Shown piece after piece: positions 48,236 through 61,143 of a stretch of DNA of 64,000 nucleotides (positions within the stretch are counted from its first letter, which is position 1; each line of letters opens with the position of its first letter). The position numbers were made by a program, and so were the translations under genes. Under the pieces are notes generated by a model, which saw nothing but the letters and a program-made list of their open reading frames with translations, searched no databases and was not told the origin of the DNA. The DNA is taken from NCBI GenBank assembly GCA_026120185.1, contig JANUWF010001224.1, forward strand, positions 1,178,001-1,242,000, read 5' to 3'. This DNA is from Voacanga thouarsii (lineage: Eukaryota > Streptophyta > Magnoliopsida > Gentianales > Apocynaceae).

Positions 48236-50518
48236 TGTAACACCCCACTACCTAAGCCCAACAGGGCCGGGGATGTCGCTCCGTCTAAAGGACAAGGGGT
48301 CTTTATAACCAGGGCACACAACAAAAATAAAACAATATATTGAAATATAAAACTCATTACAGCCCAAAAATTCAGGAACAAATCCAAAAACAAATTGTTC
48401 ACTATCATCTCTCAAAGCATTACATAATATAAATAACACAATATCTTCCAAGAAGGCAACAACTAGCTACTCATCTCCACAGTAGGATCGACCTGAAATC
48501 ATGATAAAAATGAGTGATGAGATAAAAATCTCAATAAATCCGTGTGTGCTTCGAGTGTCCAGATAAAACAGTTCATGAATGCAAGTTGTAGAACTTCATA
48601 AGGAAAAGTACTGGCAAGCATTAAACAATGTTAAAAACCAAGAGCGGTGTTTCCTTCTTTTCAAACCATATAAGAGTGCAATAAACACAACCACTCAAAA
48701 GGGCGGCCATGGGTTACCACACGTTAGGCCCCATAACCATACAACGGTCAGAATGCAACACTTTGTACAGACTGACAAAAGGTAGGTGTACGGCCTACTT
48801 CGTAAGTTACTCCTCATTTTCTATACCCAAACAAAAATGGTTGTCCATTCCGGCAACACACAGTCCACATGGTTGAAACTTGCTAGCTCGGACCGGCATG
48901 ACCAAGTAGTACTGTTGCTTTTCCAAGTTGAGTTCATCTTATGGAGATGGCCTCCTACCAGAAGACTCACTCTTGCTCTTCAAAACTAGTACCACTAGCC
49001 TACTCTTAGTGAGTACTCAACATTGGTTATCCCATTTGGGAGAAAATTGATAAAACATTGCTTTACTTGGAAATGGCAATCAAGGGTTTCCAAAGTTTGT
49101 GTCAAAATTAGTTTTAGAAAAAGTTTAGTAATTGAGAAAAACAACGTGTTGGTTTTCAAATAATTTATGTGACTGCAATAAGAAAGGGAATAGCCCTCAA
49201 TTGCCTTTACAAAGATGAGTGTTCACACACTTCACATTTGGCTTGCCATAGCGACCTTTTTACATCATATAGGTTTTATGCAGGAACTTACCTGATCCTT
49301 TGCTTGAGCTAAATCAAAGATCTTCTAAGCTGACCTAACCCCGCCTGGGATAAACACAAGTCATAATTAAACTCAAGCTAAATTTACTTCCATAAATAAT
49401 CATAATTCAACTTACTACAATCATGACCCTAGTGTTCCAAACTTTATGGCTAGATAATAAAAAAGGATTTCATAAAATAAATCTAGCTTGATAATAAAAT
49501 AACTATGGTTTGTGAAATAGTTACTAATAAGTTGTAGGTTTAAATCTTGTTATAAATAAACTAGGGTTTATTTGATGAAGGGTCCTAGATGATATTATTT
49601 AAAATAATAATCTATTAATAATTATTAGTTAGAAAATAATTGGTAAATAAAATTAATAATAAGTAAATGTTAATATGTTTTGATTAAATGGCTAATAAAT
49701 AAATTCTATTAGTATTTATGAATATATGACATACGAGATTAATATTTTACCTATTATGATTATTTATATAAAAGGCTTTATTTAATATTATTATTATATA
49801 TAATATTTATATATTTTATTTTTTTAATAAAAGACATCATGTATTTGGCTAAAATATTATTATTTCATATATCAGCCCAATTCCAAATCTTCCTAGGGTT
49901 TCGAAATCATTAGAAGAAAATATAGTATTAATTTTTATTAATATAATAAAATTGGCTAACTAAAATAATTTAGAATCAACAAGGTCATGATCATAATTTT
50001 CCTATTGCTAACCATAATCATGAACATAAATTCTACACCAATCAACAAACCATCCAAATCATGAATAAAAACATCGATCCATATCTACCAACACATGATC
50101 CAAACTCCACTAAACATAGCCATATTCATGGCTTCAACAAGAATACAATAATATAAAACCCTATTCACCAAAGGTGACATAATATCTATCATGCTTAATC
50201 ATCCACACTAACTCACGACATGAAGAGCATGCAAAAAACCCTAAAACATCATAAAACTCAACCAAGACAAATCATCCTCATGCTTCAATCCCTACTCCAT
50301 CATATAAACACATACTCAATCTCTAATTATATTCCATCCTTTTTCCAACAACATCTAAAAGGCATGATTTTAGAATTAAGGAGATGGTTAAAGAGACATA
50401 CTCGAATGATGACTACCTTGATGAAGTCTCAAGAGAGTCCACATGCTTGAAAGACTTGATCTGACCAAAAAGGAAGAAGAGAAAATGGCCATGGTTGGAG
50501 TAACCATTTCGGGAGAGA

Positions 50519-50560
<42 letters not shown>

Positions 50561-52466
50561 TAGTACATTTCATTAAAGGTCGAAGAGGAAAGAAGATGGA
50601 GATAATCGTTCATGTTTACCTTGATAGTGTTCTTGAGTCTTAAAGAAAAATCTGGTTTTATTATCCAAAAGTAGAACCTTAATTTCAGCGTTTGATGTTA
50701 TAAATTGCAGAAATGGATTCTAGAGGATGAGTAGATGCGATTTGGAGTTTTTGGAGAAGATTGAAGGTGTTTAAAGTGGTCTTAGGCTTAGAGAATGGTG
50801 GTGTGTGTTGTTGGTATTCTTGGAGGAATATAGAGAATGGAGAGAAGCTGGACGAAAATTGCTTGGAAAGGGTTGGCATAATGGCTATGGAAATTTTGAT
50901 GATTGAATTTTCAGATTAGGGAGAAGAAGGAAAGCTGGTTGTTTGAAATTTAAAAGGAATAATTTAGGGAGTTAATTAAGGTAGCAAATATGGTAAGAAT
51001 AGCTTGGTTGATGAAGGTCTTTGAGAGCTTCAATGGCTGATTGGTTTGGCTGGGATTTTGCTTAGATGAATGATGTTTGAATAGGTTATAGAATGGCCAA
51101 AATTCAGAGTGTAAGGGTGGAAGATTTTCTGGTTGTTTGAGTCTTAAACCATGGAGGTTTTCATGGAGTAATTTGCTGGAATTTTGAATTCCAATAGAAG
51201 GCTTGATTGTAGTGATTTATGGAATAATTTAAGGAGCCATGGAGCTTTATTCGTGCAGACCAGTGGAGGAGATGATGAAGTTCATTTCATGGTTGACTAG
51301 GGTTGGTTTTACAGAAAATTGGAGTGAGTTTCGGACAAGGGTGAAGAGGAAACAAAGCTGGAATTTCTGGTTGATCACTCGAAGGATTTGCTGGAATTTC
51401 GTGCAGTTTCTTCCGCCATGTTCCCACCGACTTGTAGCAAGTTTGAAGGGGTATTGGTGGGTATTGTAAAGCTGGTTTCCAGCCTTCTTTATGGAGAAAA
51501 GACAGAGATGAATTACTAGTTTGAAGGCTAGAAGAAAAAGCTTGGTTTTTGGACTGTTATGCTGCGAATATTGCCCAGAATTTTTCTTTGGTTTGCACAG
51601 CCTCGTGCAGTTGAAATTTTGGCCAAAGTTTTTAGTCTTCAAGCTGAGTGAATTGGCTATTTTTTTTTTTTTTTTTTTGCTGTATTTGAGTGAGAAAGGT
51701 GGCTGAGGATTTCAAAAAATGGATTGACCAAGAAGCTGGAAAAATTTTCCAGATTTGCTACATAAAGAAGATGATCACTTATAGGGTGGAGTTTGAAGGT
51801 TCAACCATGGAGATTAATTCTCTTGGGATCCTTCCATAACCCCTTCCCCATTTTCACTCAATATGCTATCCTCACATAGACATTTTCGAAACTCCAAGAT
51901 CAAGGAAGCTTGCTGGAATTTTCTGGAAAGAAAATGGTTTGGATAAATTGAGTAACTTAATTGATAAAGAATTAGGGTAAGCAACAGAGCAAAAAGGGTA
52001 TGAATCCTTTAAGAATTTTTGTTGGGCACAAGAGTAGGATTAGGACATTCCTTTTATGCCTCTCCTAGGACAACACTCCTACTCCTCCCTATGGCAAGCA
52101 AGGGCCAAAAATAGCCTACTTATCTAAATTAAAAATTAATATGCTAAAACTTAAAGGATGGAATTTGAACTCAAGACCTCAATGATTTATTCCAAAGCTC
52201 TAACCACTAAACCACAATAACTCTTGTTCTTATTTTCTCTTCTACATATTTTTCCTATTTAACCCTCAAGCTATCTCCCTATTTTCACTTCAAGTAAAAT
52301 TACCATTTTGCCGTTCCTACTCAATAAGCACAATTGAGCCTTCTAGACTATAAATCACGAATCCAAAGCACATAAAATCATTCAAAAATATATTTATGCA
52401 TGCAAGAAAATATGATATGCATCCCGACCCCCTTACCCTAGGGTTGGTTTTGGATGGGGTTTCACA
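48236..52466 (-). mobile_element. 3' LTR of Tekay/Del-type chromovirus
   Basis: On the minus strand it runs from TGTGAAACCCC (52466) to GGGGTGTTACA (48236), 4231 bp. It is joined to the polypurine tract at 52467-52479 and then to the chromodomain end of gag-pol. Its left part matches the 5' LTR at 61979-64000. Several-kilobase LTRs and a chromodomain are usual for the Tekay/Del lineage. Within it are a GA microsatellite (50513-50557), a long poly-T (about 51661-51678) and the SINE-like module (about 52140-52225). It contains no supported protein gene. Confidence 0.93.
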
Positions 52467-52479
52467 TCCTCTCATCTTT
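52467..52479 (-). other. Polypurine tract of the chromovirus
   Basis: The minus strand reads AAAGATGAGAGGA immediately before the LTR start TGTGAAAC, the expected plus-strand primer position. Confidence 0.8.
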
Positions 52480-52499
52480 AGGAGAATTTCATCCCGAAA

Positions 52500-52941
52500 T
52501 TCAGGCATACTTCTATCTCAGATCGGGATACTTCCGTTTTACCCACTCTTCTGATTCCTATGTGGCATCTCGCGTGCCATGGTGCTCCCATTGAACCTTT
52601 ACCATCGGTATCTGCTTGTTTCGGTGAGTCTTGATACCGCGGTCCAATATTCGCACGGGTTTCTCCACGTAGCTCAGGTCAGGTTGCAACACCAATGCCT
52701 CATTATTCAAAACATAACCGGGATCGACATTGTACTTCTTCAGCTATGACACATGAAACACGTCATGAATTCCCGTCAATCTATCTGGCAAGTCTAATCG
52801 ATATGCTACCGGCCTAATCCTCTCATTTATTTGGAATGGTCCCAAATACCTCGGATTCAGCTTTCCACCTTTCGGATGCTTCAAAATTCCCCTATTCGGC
52901 GTCAATCTCAGGAATACACTATCTCCTACTTGAAATTCCAA
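52500..52941 (-). pseudogene. Chromovirus integrase C-terminal region and chromodomain
   Basis: After a frameshift near 52950 the minus strand gives the integrase C-terminal module: FQVGDSVFLRLTP, RYLGPFQI, AYRLDLP and IHDVFHVS, which helps bind target DNA. It continues past a stop to a chromodomain at about 52671-52521 with YVEKPVRILDRGIK, VKVQWEHHGTRDAT and ESEEWVKRKYPDL. In this fold VxWxx and ATWE are conserved; here the Trp of ATWE is a stop (TAG for TGG). In chromoviruses the chromodomain guides integration to marked chromatin. Decayed. Confidence 0.88.
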
Positions 52942-52951
52942 CTCCCTTCTC

Positions 52952-53700
52952 CTATTGTCGGCTCTGAGCTGCCTTCAACCTTTCCCTGATTAACTTGACC
53001 TTATCTGACATTTCCTGAACACAGACTTCCCCGGATTTGCTTAGATGACCATCTTCTGACCAACTCCAATACAGCAGTACCTGACGCTTGCACCCATATA
53101 GTGCCTCATATAGAGCCATCCTAATTGAAGCTTGATAACTATTATTATACAACAACTCCGCATACGGCACACATTCGATCCACTTATCCTCGAAATCTAG
53201 AACACACGCTCTCAGCATATCCTCTAATATCTGAATAACCCTTTCTGACTGTCCATTAGTTTGCGGATGCACCGTCATACTGGACTTCAGACCTGACCCC
53301 ATTGCTTCTTGAAACTTACCCCAAAAACGAGAGGTAAACCTCAGGTCTCGATCAGACACAATACTCGAAGGTACTCCATGTAGTCGGACTATTTCTCGCA
53401 TAAAGGTCTGAGCCAACTTCTCTACAGAATCTCTTACATACACTGGTATGAAGTAAGCCGATTTGGTTAGTCGATCCACCACTACCCATATGGCATCCTT
53501 CTGGGTCCCTGACATAGGATGTCTGGTGACAAAATCCATGGTGACATCCTCCCACTTCTATTCAGGTACTGGCAACGGTTGTAACAGACTTGCTAACTTC
53601 TTATGTTCCGCTTCGACATTCTGACATGTGAGACATGTCGAGACATATTTAACCACATCCCGCTTCATTCCAAGCTACTAATAGGCCCTTTTCAGATCCT
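52952..53700 (-). pseudogene. Chromovirus integrase (zinc-binding and catalytic core)
   Basis: Minus strand. Before 53540 lies the HHCC zinc-binding part (HKGKYAIHLGEIKM, CLTCQ) with stops in it. The open part 53539-52952 carries the D,D-35-E core: MDFVTRHP for the first Asp, SIVSDRDLRFTSRFW for the second, and NGQSERVIQILEDMLR for the Glu. All three acidic positions look kept. Frame is shared with the reverse transcriptase region, then lost by frameshift just past RLKAAQSRQ. Confidence 0.88.
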
Positions 53701-54133
53701 GGTACATTTTGATTTCCCCCAGATGAATGGCATACTTGCCCTTATGTGCTTTTTCCAATATCCTGTCATTCAATTGATGCTCCCTGGGCACACACAACCG
53801 ATCCCTGAAATACAAAACTCCTACCTCGTCTTGCTGGAATTCACTGCCTTGCCGTTTAAGTTCCTTGTCCTTGAAAAGCTAAAATTTTGCATTATTCTGT
53901 TGGGCTTCAATAATTTCCTGCCTTAGTTCTGGTATCAACTTCAGGTTGCTAACAACAATTTTCTCCCCTTACACTTCCGCTCTTCTGTCCAACACATCCT
54001 AAACCACTTGAATCTCCTGCACTCTTAGCCTGGCTATACTAACTTTTCTACTCAGGGTATCAGCAACAACGTTGGCCTTCCCGGGATGATAGTTGATTGG
54101 ACAATGGTACTCTTCCAAAAATTCCATCAATCT

Positions 54134-55375
54134 TCACTCTCTCAGATTCAAAACCTTCTGGGTGAAGATGTACTTCAAGCTCTTATGGTCAGTGAACACT
54201 TCATATTTAGCTCTGTACAGATAATGTCTCCATTTCTTTAGGGCGAACACAATGGCTGCCAGCTCTAGATCATGCGTGGGATAATTGACTTCATGAGTCC
54301 TCAACTTTTGAGAAGCATAGGCGATCACCTTTTGGTCTTGCATCAAAACTGCTCCCAATCCTTCCTTTGAAGCATCGGTATATAGTGCGTAAGACTTATC
54401 TCCCTCTGGCAGACTCAACACTGGTGTTGTCATCAATTTTCACGTTAGCTCTTGGAAACTCTTCTCACATTTTCCACTCCAAACAAATAGAACATTTTTT
54501 CTCAGCAGACGGGTCATAGGCGATGCAAGCGTTGAAAACCCTTTGATGAACCTCCTATAGTAACCAGCCAATCCCAAGAAGCTTCGAATCTCAGTGATAT
54601 TCTTCGGTTGCTTCCAGTTTGACACTGCCTCAACCTTTGCTGGGTCTACCTTGATTCTCTCCTTGGTCACCACGTGGTTAAGAAATGCTACACTATCCAG
54701 CCAGAACTCACACTTGCTAAACTTCGCGAAAAGCTTGTGCTCCCGTAGCTTCTCCAATACGAGCTTTAGATGTTCTACATGCTCCTCTGGACTCTTGGAA
54801 TAAATTAGGATGTTGTTAATAAAGACCACCATGAACTTGTCCAAATAAGATCAGAACACTCGATGCATTAAATCTATAAATATTGTTGGAGCATTGGTTA
54901 CCCCGAATGGTATTACCACGAACTTATAATGTCCATATCTAGTATTAAAGACCATCTTGGGGATATCCTCCTCTTTTATCCGCACTTGATAGTACCCTTG
55001 CCTCAGGTCCAGTTTGGAATAACAACTGGATCCTTGTAACTGGTCGAATAGGTTATCAATCAGCGATAGGGGATACTTATTCTTGATCGTCAGATTGTTC
55101 AAACCCTGATAGTCGATACACAGTCTTAAAGTCCCGTCCTTCTTCTTCACAAACAACACATGTGCTCCCCAGGGCGACGTGCTAGATCTGATGTAACCTT
55201 GCTTCACTAACTCTTCTAACTGCTCCTTCAGTTCTTTCAGCTCTGCCGGTGCCATCCGATATGGGGTTCGCGATACTGGTTCTGCCCCTGGAACTAGGTC
55301 AATAGTAAATTCAACTTCTCGGCTAGGAGGTAGAGAAGTAAGTTCTACTGAGAACACATCGGGAAAGTCCTTCAC
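54134..55375 (-). pseudogene. Chromovirus reverse transcriptase and RNase H
   Basis: Three open blocks in one frame, separated by single stops. 55375-54851: [51 protein letters not shown]. 54844-54440: [18 protein letters not shown], then [12 protein letters not shown]. The catalytic motif FIDD is FINN: both metal-binding aspartates are asparagines, each a G-to-A change. 54436-54134: RNase H with [16 protein letters not shown], and [18 protein letters not shown]. RNase H acidic residues are mostly present. As it stands this reverse transcriptase could not catalyse. Confidence 0.92.
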
Positions 55376-56344
55376 TACCTCAGTGTCCTCTAGAGTGCAC
55401 TAGTCCTTTGGCTTGTTTATCACATAAAGCAAATACCCTTGACATCCTTGCTTCAACAACTTTCGGGTCTTAGCCCTAGCTATCAAATACTTTAATTCCT
55501 TCACTCTCTTGCCATTGAATTCCAATACATCACAACGCATTTTAATAAACTAGACTGATTTATTTTTATAGTCTACCCTAGCCCTATGCCTTGTTAGCCA
55601 ATCCATTCCAAATATCAAATCATAATCATCAATATCCAACACTATCAAATCTACCTCCAAGCTTTCTCTCCCCACATCAATTTTACAATTTCACACGTAC
55701 CGATCCACTTGCACCATCCTTCCCAAATGTGTACTTACCAATAAGGTAAAATGTAGCTCTACTCCATCCCAACCCAAATGACATGCATAGATCTTGTTTA
55801 AATAGGAATAAGTAGATCCAGGGTCTATCAATGTATTAACGGAACATTCTTAAATAGTAAACGTACCTTCCACTACTGCTGCATTGGTTCCAACCTCCTC
55901 CCTGTTGAGAGCGAATACCTTAGCTTTCACTTGAGGCTTCAGTGTTCCACTTCTAGATGCTCCCATGGCATTGGCTCTATTGGGTCCCAGATTCTGAGCC
56001 AGATTTCCTTGCCCGACTCGGTGCAGTTTAGGGCAGGCGTTCCGCAAATGGTTTGGGTCGCCGCAATTATAACATTTCCGTTCACCTCCTTTAGACCAAC
56101 AGTTCTTCTCTCTGTGGCCTCTTTTCTCACACTGCCAGCATAACGGAAGATTCTGTGCAGGACCAGCCGGTGCTGTCCGGGCTTACTTTCCCCGATTCTG
56201 CCACTATTGGTTGGCGGGCCGTTTGTTGAATTGCTGCCTATGGAAGTGTCCCTGAGGTTACCTTGGTGGCTGGAAGGGTCTCGATGCCATCCTGCTACAG
56301 TCTTCATTTTCTATCTTGGTAGCTGTGTCCACGGCCCCCGAATA
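55376..56344 (-). pseudogene. Chromovirus gag end with two zinc knuckles, and protease
   Basis: Minus strand, same frame as the pol part. The knuckles CWQCEKRGHREKNC (56140-56099) and CYNCGDPNHLRNAC (56074-56033) both keep the CX2CX4HX4C ligands. Protease follows with LIDPGSTYSYL, where the family has LIDSGATHSFI, and later DYDLIFGMDWL. Stops interrupt it, including one just after EGTFTI. The left edge of gag here is the target duplication GAATA (56340-56344) of a nested LTR; gag continues at 60431. Confidence 0.87.
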
Positions 56345-58043
56345 TGTGAAACCCCAACTAAAACCAACCCTAGAATAAGGGGGTCGAGATGCATATCATA
56401 TTTTCTTTCATGCATAAATATATTTTTGAATGATTTTATGTATTTTAGAATTGTGATTTATAGTCTAGAAGGCTTAATTGTGCTTGTTGGGTAGGAAGGG
56501 TAAAATAGTAATTTTGCTTGAGGTGGAAATAGGGAGATAGCTTGAGGATTAAATAGGAAAAATATTTGGGAGAGAAAATAAGAACAAGAGTTGTTGTGGT
56601 TTAGTGGTTAGAGCTTTTGAATAAATCCTTGAGGTCTTAAGTTTAAATTCCACCATTTGAGCTTTAGCATGATTAAATTTTATTTTAGATAAGTAGACTA
56701 TTTTCGGCCCTTGCTTGCCATAGGGAGGAGTAGGAGTGTTGTCTTAGGAGAGGCATGAGAGGAAGGAGTTATGGAAGGTTCCCAAGAGAATTAATTTCTA
56801 TGGTTGAACCTTCAACCTCCACCCTATGAGTGATCATCTTCTTCTTGTAGCAAACTGGAAATTTTTCCAGCTTCTTACTCAGTCTAGCTTTCAAAAACTT
56901 CAGCTATCTTTCCCTTGCAAATGCTGCCAAAAAAATAGCCAATTTACTCAGCTTGAAGATTGAAAACTTTGGCAAAAAATCAGACTGCACAAAAGCTGTG
57001 CAAACCAGGAAAATTCCTGGGCAGTTTTCGCAACTTTGTAGGCCAAGAACCAAGCTGTTTCTTCCACCTTTCCAACCAGCAATTCAACCCTGCATTCCCT
57101 CCATAAAAAAGGCTGGAAACCAGCCTTAAAGAACTCTCCAATACCCTTTCAAACCTTCTACAAGTCGGCTGGGACAGAAAAATCTGTACAAAAATTCCAA
57201 CAAACCTCTTACATGAACAAATAGAATTTCCAGCCTTGTTTTTTTTTCTTCAACCTTGTCCGAAACTCACTCCAATTTTCTGTGAAACCAACCTTAGTCA
57301 GCCATGAACTGAACTTCATCATCTGCTCCATTGGTCTGCTCGAATGAAGCTCCATGGCTACCCCTTAAATTACTCTATCAATCACTTTAATCAAACCTTC
57401 AATTGGAATCCAAAATTCTAGCAAATTACTCCATGAAAACCTCCATGGATTCAGCTTCAAAAAACCAGAAAAATCTTCCACACTTATCCTCTAAATTTTG
57501 GCCATTCTATAACCCATTCAAATATCATTCATCTTAGCAAAATCCCAGCCAAACCAATCGGCCATTGAAGCTCCTAAAGACCTCTATCAACCAAGGTATT
57601 CTTACCATATTTGCTACCATAATTCACTCTCTAAATTACTCCTTTTGAAATTCAAACAACCAGCTTTCCTTCTTCTCCCAAATCTGAAAATTCAATCACT
57701 AGAATTTCCCTAGCCATTCGTCCAACATCATTCAGCAGAATTTCGTCCAGCTCTCCTCCATTCTCTCCAACCCTCCAAAAACACCAAGAATACACACCAC
57801 CATTCTCCAAGCATAAGACCTCTCTAAACGCCTTTAATCTTCTCCAAAAACTCCAGATTACATCTACTCATTCTCTAGAATCCATTTCTGCAATTTATAA
57901 CATCAAACGCTGAAATCAAGGTTCCACTTTCAAATAAAGAAAACCAGAATTTTCTTGAAGACTCAAAAACACTCTCAAGGTAAGCATGAATGATTATGTT
58001 CAACTTCCTTCATCTTCGACCTTTAATGGAATATACTAATAAA

Positions 58044-58112
<69 letters not shown>

Positions 58113-60430
58113 TGGCCAAAATGGTTACTCCAACCATGGCCATTTTCCTTCTTCCTCATTGGACGAATCAAGCCTTCCAAGCGTGAGGATCCTCTTGGGA
58201 CTTTTTCAAGGTAGTTATCATTCAAGTAAGCCTCTTCAATCTTCTCTTTAAATTCTAGATTCATATCTTTTGGATGGTGTTGGAAAAGGATGGATTACGG
58301 TTGGAGATTGAGCATGTGTTTATATGATGGAGTTGGGATTGAAGTATGAGGATAAATGTGTTTATGTGATGGAGTTGGGATTGATGCATGAGAATGATTT
58401 GTTTTGGTTGAGTTTTATGATGTTTTAGGGTTTGTTGCATGATCTTCATGTCGTGAGTTAGTGTGGATGATTAAGCATGATAGATATTATGTCACCTTTG
58501 GTGAATAGGGTTTATGTTCTTGTATCCTTGTTGAAGCCATGAATATGATTATGTTTAGTGGAGTGTGGATCATGTGTTGGTAGATATGGATCTATGCTTT
58601 TGTTTATGATTTGGATGGTTTGTTGATTGGTATAGAGTGTATGTTCATGCTTATAGTTAACAATAGGAACTATGATCATGACCTTGTTGTTCCTAAACTA
58701 TTTAAGTTAGCCAATTTTATTTCATTAATAAAAATTAATACTATATATTTTCTTCTAAAGATTCAGAAACCCTAGGAAGATTTGGAATTGAGTTGATATA
58801 TGAAAAAATGATATTTTAGCCAAATGCCTGATGTCCTTTATTACAAACAAAATATATAAATATTATATATAATAATAATATTAAATAAAGCCTTTTATAT
58901 AAATAATCATGATAGGTAAAATATTAATCTTGTAAGTCATATATTCATAAATACTAATAAAATTTATTTATTAATAAAAAAACATATTAAAATTTACTTA
59001 CTAATAATTTTATTTACCAATTTTTTGCTAACCATTAATTATTAATAGATTATTATTTTTAAATGTTATCATCTAGGACCTAGTACCTTTCATCAAATAA
59101 ATCCTAGTTTATTTATAATAAGATTTAAACCTACGACTTATTAGTAACCATTTCACAATCCCTAGTTATTTTATTATCAAGCTAGATTTATGCTATAAAA
59201 TTCTTTTTGGCATCCAGCCTTAAAGTTTGGGACATTAGGGTCATGATTGTAGTAAGTTGAGATAGGACTATTTACGAAAGTAAATTGTGGCTTGAATTTA
59301 ATTATAGCTTGTGTTTACCCCAGGCAGGGTTAGGTCAGCTTTTGGGAATCTTTGATTTATCTCAAGCACATGATCATGTAAGCTCCTGCATAAAAACTTG
59401 TTTGTTGTAAAATGTTACTATGGCAAACCAAATGCGAAGTGTGTGGACATTCTTTTTTTTTTTCTTGTAAAGGCAATTGAGAACTGTTTCCTTTCTTATT
59501 TCAGTCAAACAAACTATTTGAAAATTAATAAGAAATTTTTCTCAAACATTAAACTCTTTCTAAAACTAACTTTGACTCGGACTTTAGAAACCCTTAATTG
59601 CCATTTCCAAGTAAAGCAATGTTTTATCAATTTTCTCTCAAGTAGGACAATCAATGATGAGTACTCAATAAGGGTAGGCAAGTAGTATAAGTTTTGAAGA
59701 GCAAGAGCGAGTCTTCTAACAGGTGGCCACCTCCAGAAGATGAACTCAACTTGGGGAAGGATAGTACTACTTAGTCATGCTGGTCCGAGCTAGCAAGTTT
59801 CAGTCATATGGACTATATGTTGCTGGAGATGACAACTGATTTTGTTTGGGTGTAGAGAAAGAGGAGTATCTTAGGCCGATCACCTACCTTTTGTCAGTCT
59901 GCACAAAGTGTGGCATTCTGACCGTTATACGGTCTTAGGGCCCAACGTGTGGTAACCCTTGGCCGCCCATTTGAGTGGTTGGTTTTATTGTGCACTTGTG
60001 TGGTTTGAAAGGAGGAAAACACCACTCTTTATTTTGATCCTTATTTCTTGTTTGCCAGTAGTCTCTTATAAAATGTTTACAACTTGCATACACGAACTGT
60101 TCTACCTAAACACTCAAAGCATACACGGACTTACTGAGATTTTTATCTCATCACCCATTTTGCCATGATTTCAGGTCGATCCTGCTATAGGGATGAGTAG
60201 CTAGTTGTTGCCTGCTTTGGAATATATTATGTTATTTCTTTTATGTAATTCTTTGAGATATGAGAGTAAACAATTTATTTTAGATTCATTCTTGAATTTT
60301 TAGGTTGTAATAAGTTTTAATTTCAATGTATTATTATATTTTTATTGTGTGACCTAGTTATAAAGACCCATTGTTCTTTGGACGGGGCGACATCCCCGGC
60401 TCTGTTGGACCTAGGTTGTTGGGTGTTACA
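56345..60430 (+). mobile_element. Chromovirus solo LTR nested in gag of its own family, GAATA duplication
   Basis: It starts TGTGAAACCCC and ends GGGTGTTACA, flanked by exact GAATA repeats (56340-56344 and 60431-60435). It is opposite in orientation to the element it interrupts and is 4086 bp. It carries the SINE-like module (56596-56660), a TC microsatellite (58046-58112), and the block GTCCGAGCTAGC (59782). No internal domain. Removing it and one duplication copy rejoins gag in a single frame. Confidence 0.94.
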
Positions 60431-61143
60431 GAATAGGTCGTTGGTGGAGAATGTGCTAATGCCCTCCTCAATTCTTGCCTCAGTCCCTTGACAAATTGCC
60501 TCATCCTATTCTGTTCGATGTCCACTAGCCTTTTGCAGTACTTCGATAGCTGGGTGAACCGTGCTGCGTACTGGGCTACTGTCATACTCCCCTGCTTTAA
60601 ATTCTGGAACTCATCCTCCCGCTTTTCCACTATCAACTGGGGAATATACTCAATCCTAAATGCTTCAACAAAATTGGACCATGTCCATTCCTGATCAACC
60701 ATCTCCCAGTCGTCCTGAACCCACTACTACCATGCCCGAGCTAGGCCCCTCAAATGGAATGCAGCAAACTTAACCATTCGCTCCTCAGTATACTGGAGTG
60801 TAGAAAATATGTCTTCCATTTGCTCAATCCATTGCTTAGCTTTCTGATCTTGCTCAGCTTCGCCCAAGAAGACGGGAGGCTAAAATTTCAAAAATCGCTC
60901 CAATGCCTCATCCTCTCCTTTGGGATTTCTCCGCTCAATCAGGCTTTGCAAAATCTCTACTATCTTACTAAATGCTTACCCCATCATCACTTCAACCGGT
61001 GCTTCAGACCCCATTTCCATATCTAGTTCACTCTCATTACCCCGGTTGGGTGATTGCATCTGGGTTGTCTCAACTTTTGGTGCCACATGATCTGTTTTTG
61101 GAATTCTCCTGCTTGATAAAGCTACATGGCGCTTAGGTGCCAT
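60431..61143 (-). pseudogene. Chromovirus gag, N-terminal part
   Basis: The chosen start is ATG 61143 (MAPKRHVALSSRR). A stop follows after VEVMMG, and more stops follow. Recognisable gag content lies at 60702-60436: EWTWSNFVEAFRIEYIP, LKQGSMTVAQYAARFTQLSKYC and MRQFVKGLRQELRRAL, the Retrotrans_gag pattern that forms the particle shell. Upstream of it AAFHLRGLARAW is followed by two stops and W, where Trp codons are expected. The frame matches that of the zinc knuckles once the nested LTR is removed. Confidence 0.88.

Noticed and set aside
48579..48785. A 68-codon frame that recurs almost unchanged at 62321-62527
   Set aside because: Both copies are at the same place in two LTRs of one element and share identity as DNA. 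The relative at 5631-5885 has a different reading and the frame has no domain.
51247..51642. 131-codon minus-strand frame
   Set aside because: Inside the chromovirus LTR; the corresponding part of the LTR at 56345-60430 does not keep the frame and no domain is visible.
51661..51678. Poly-T as the tail of a retroposed gene
   Set aside because: It lies within the LTR body with LTR sequence on both sides, and no coding sequence adjoins it.
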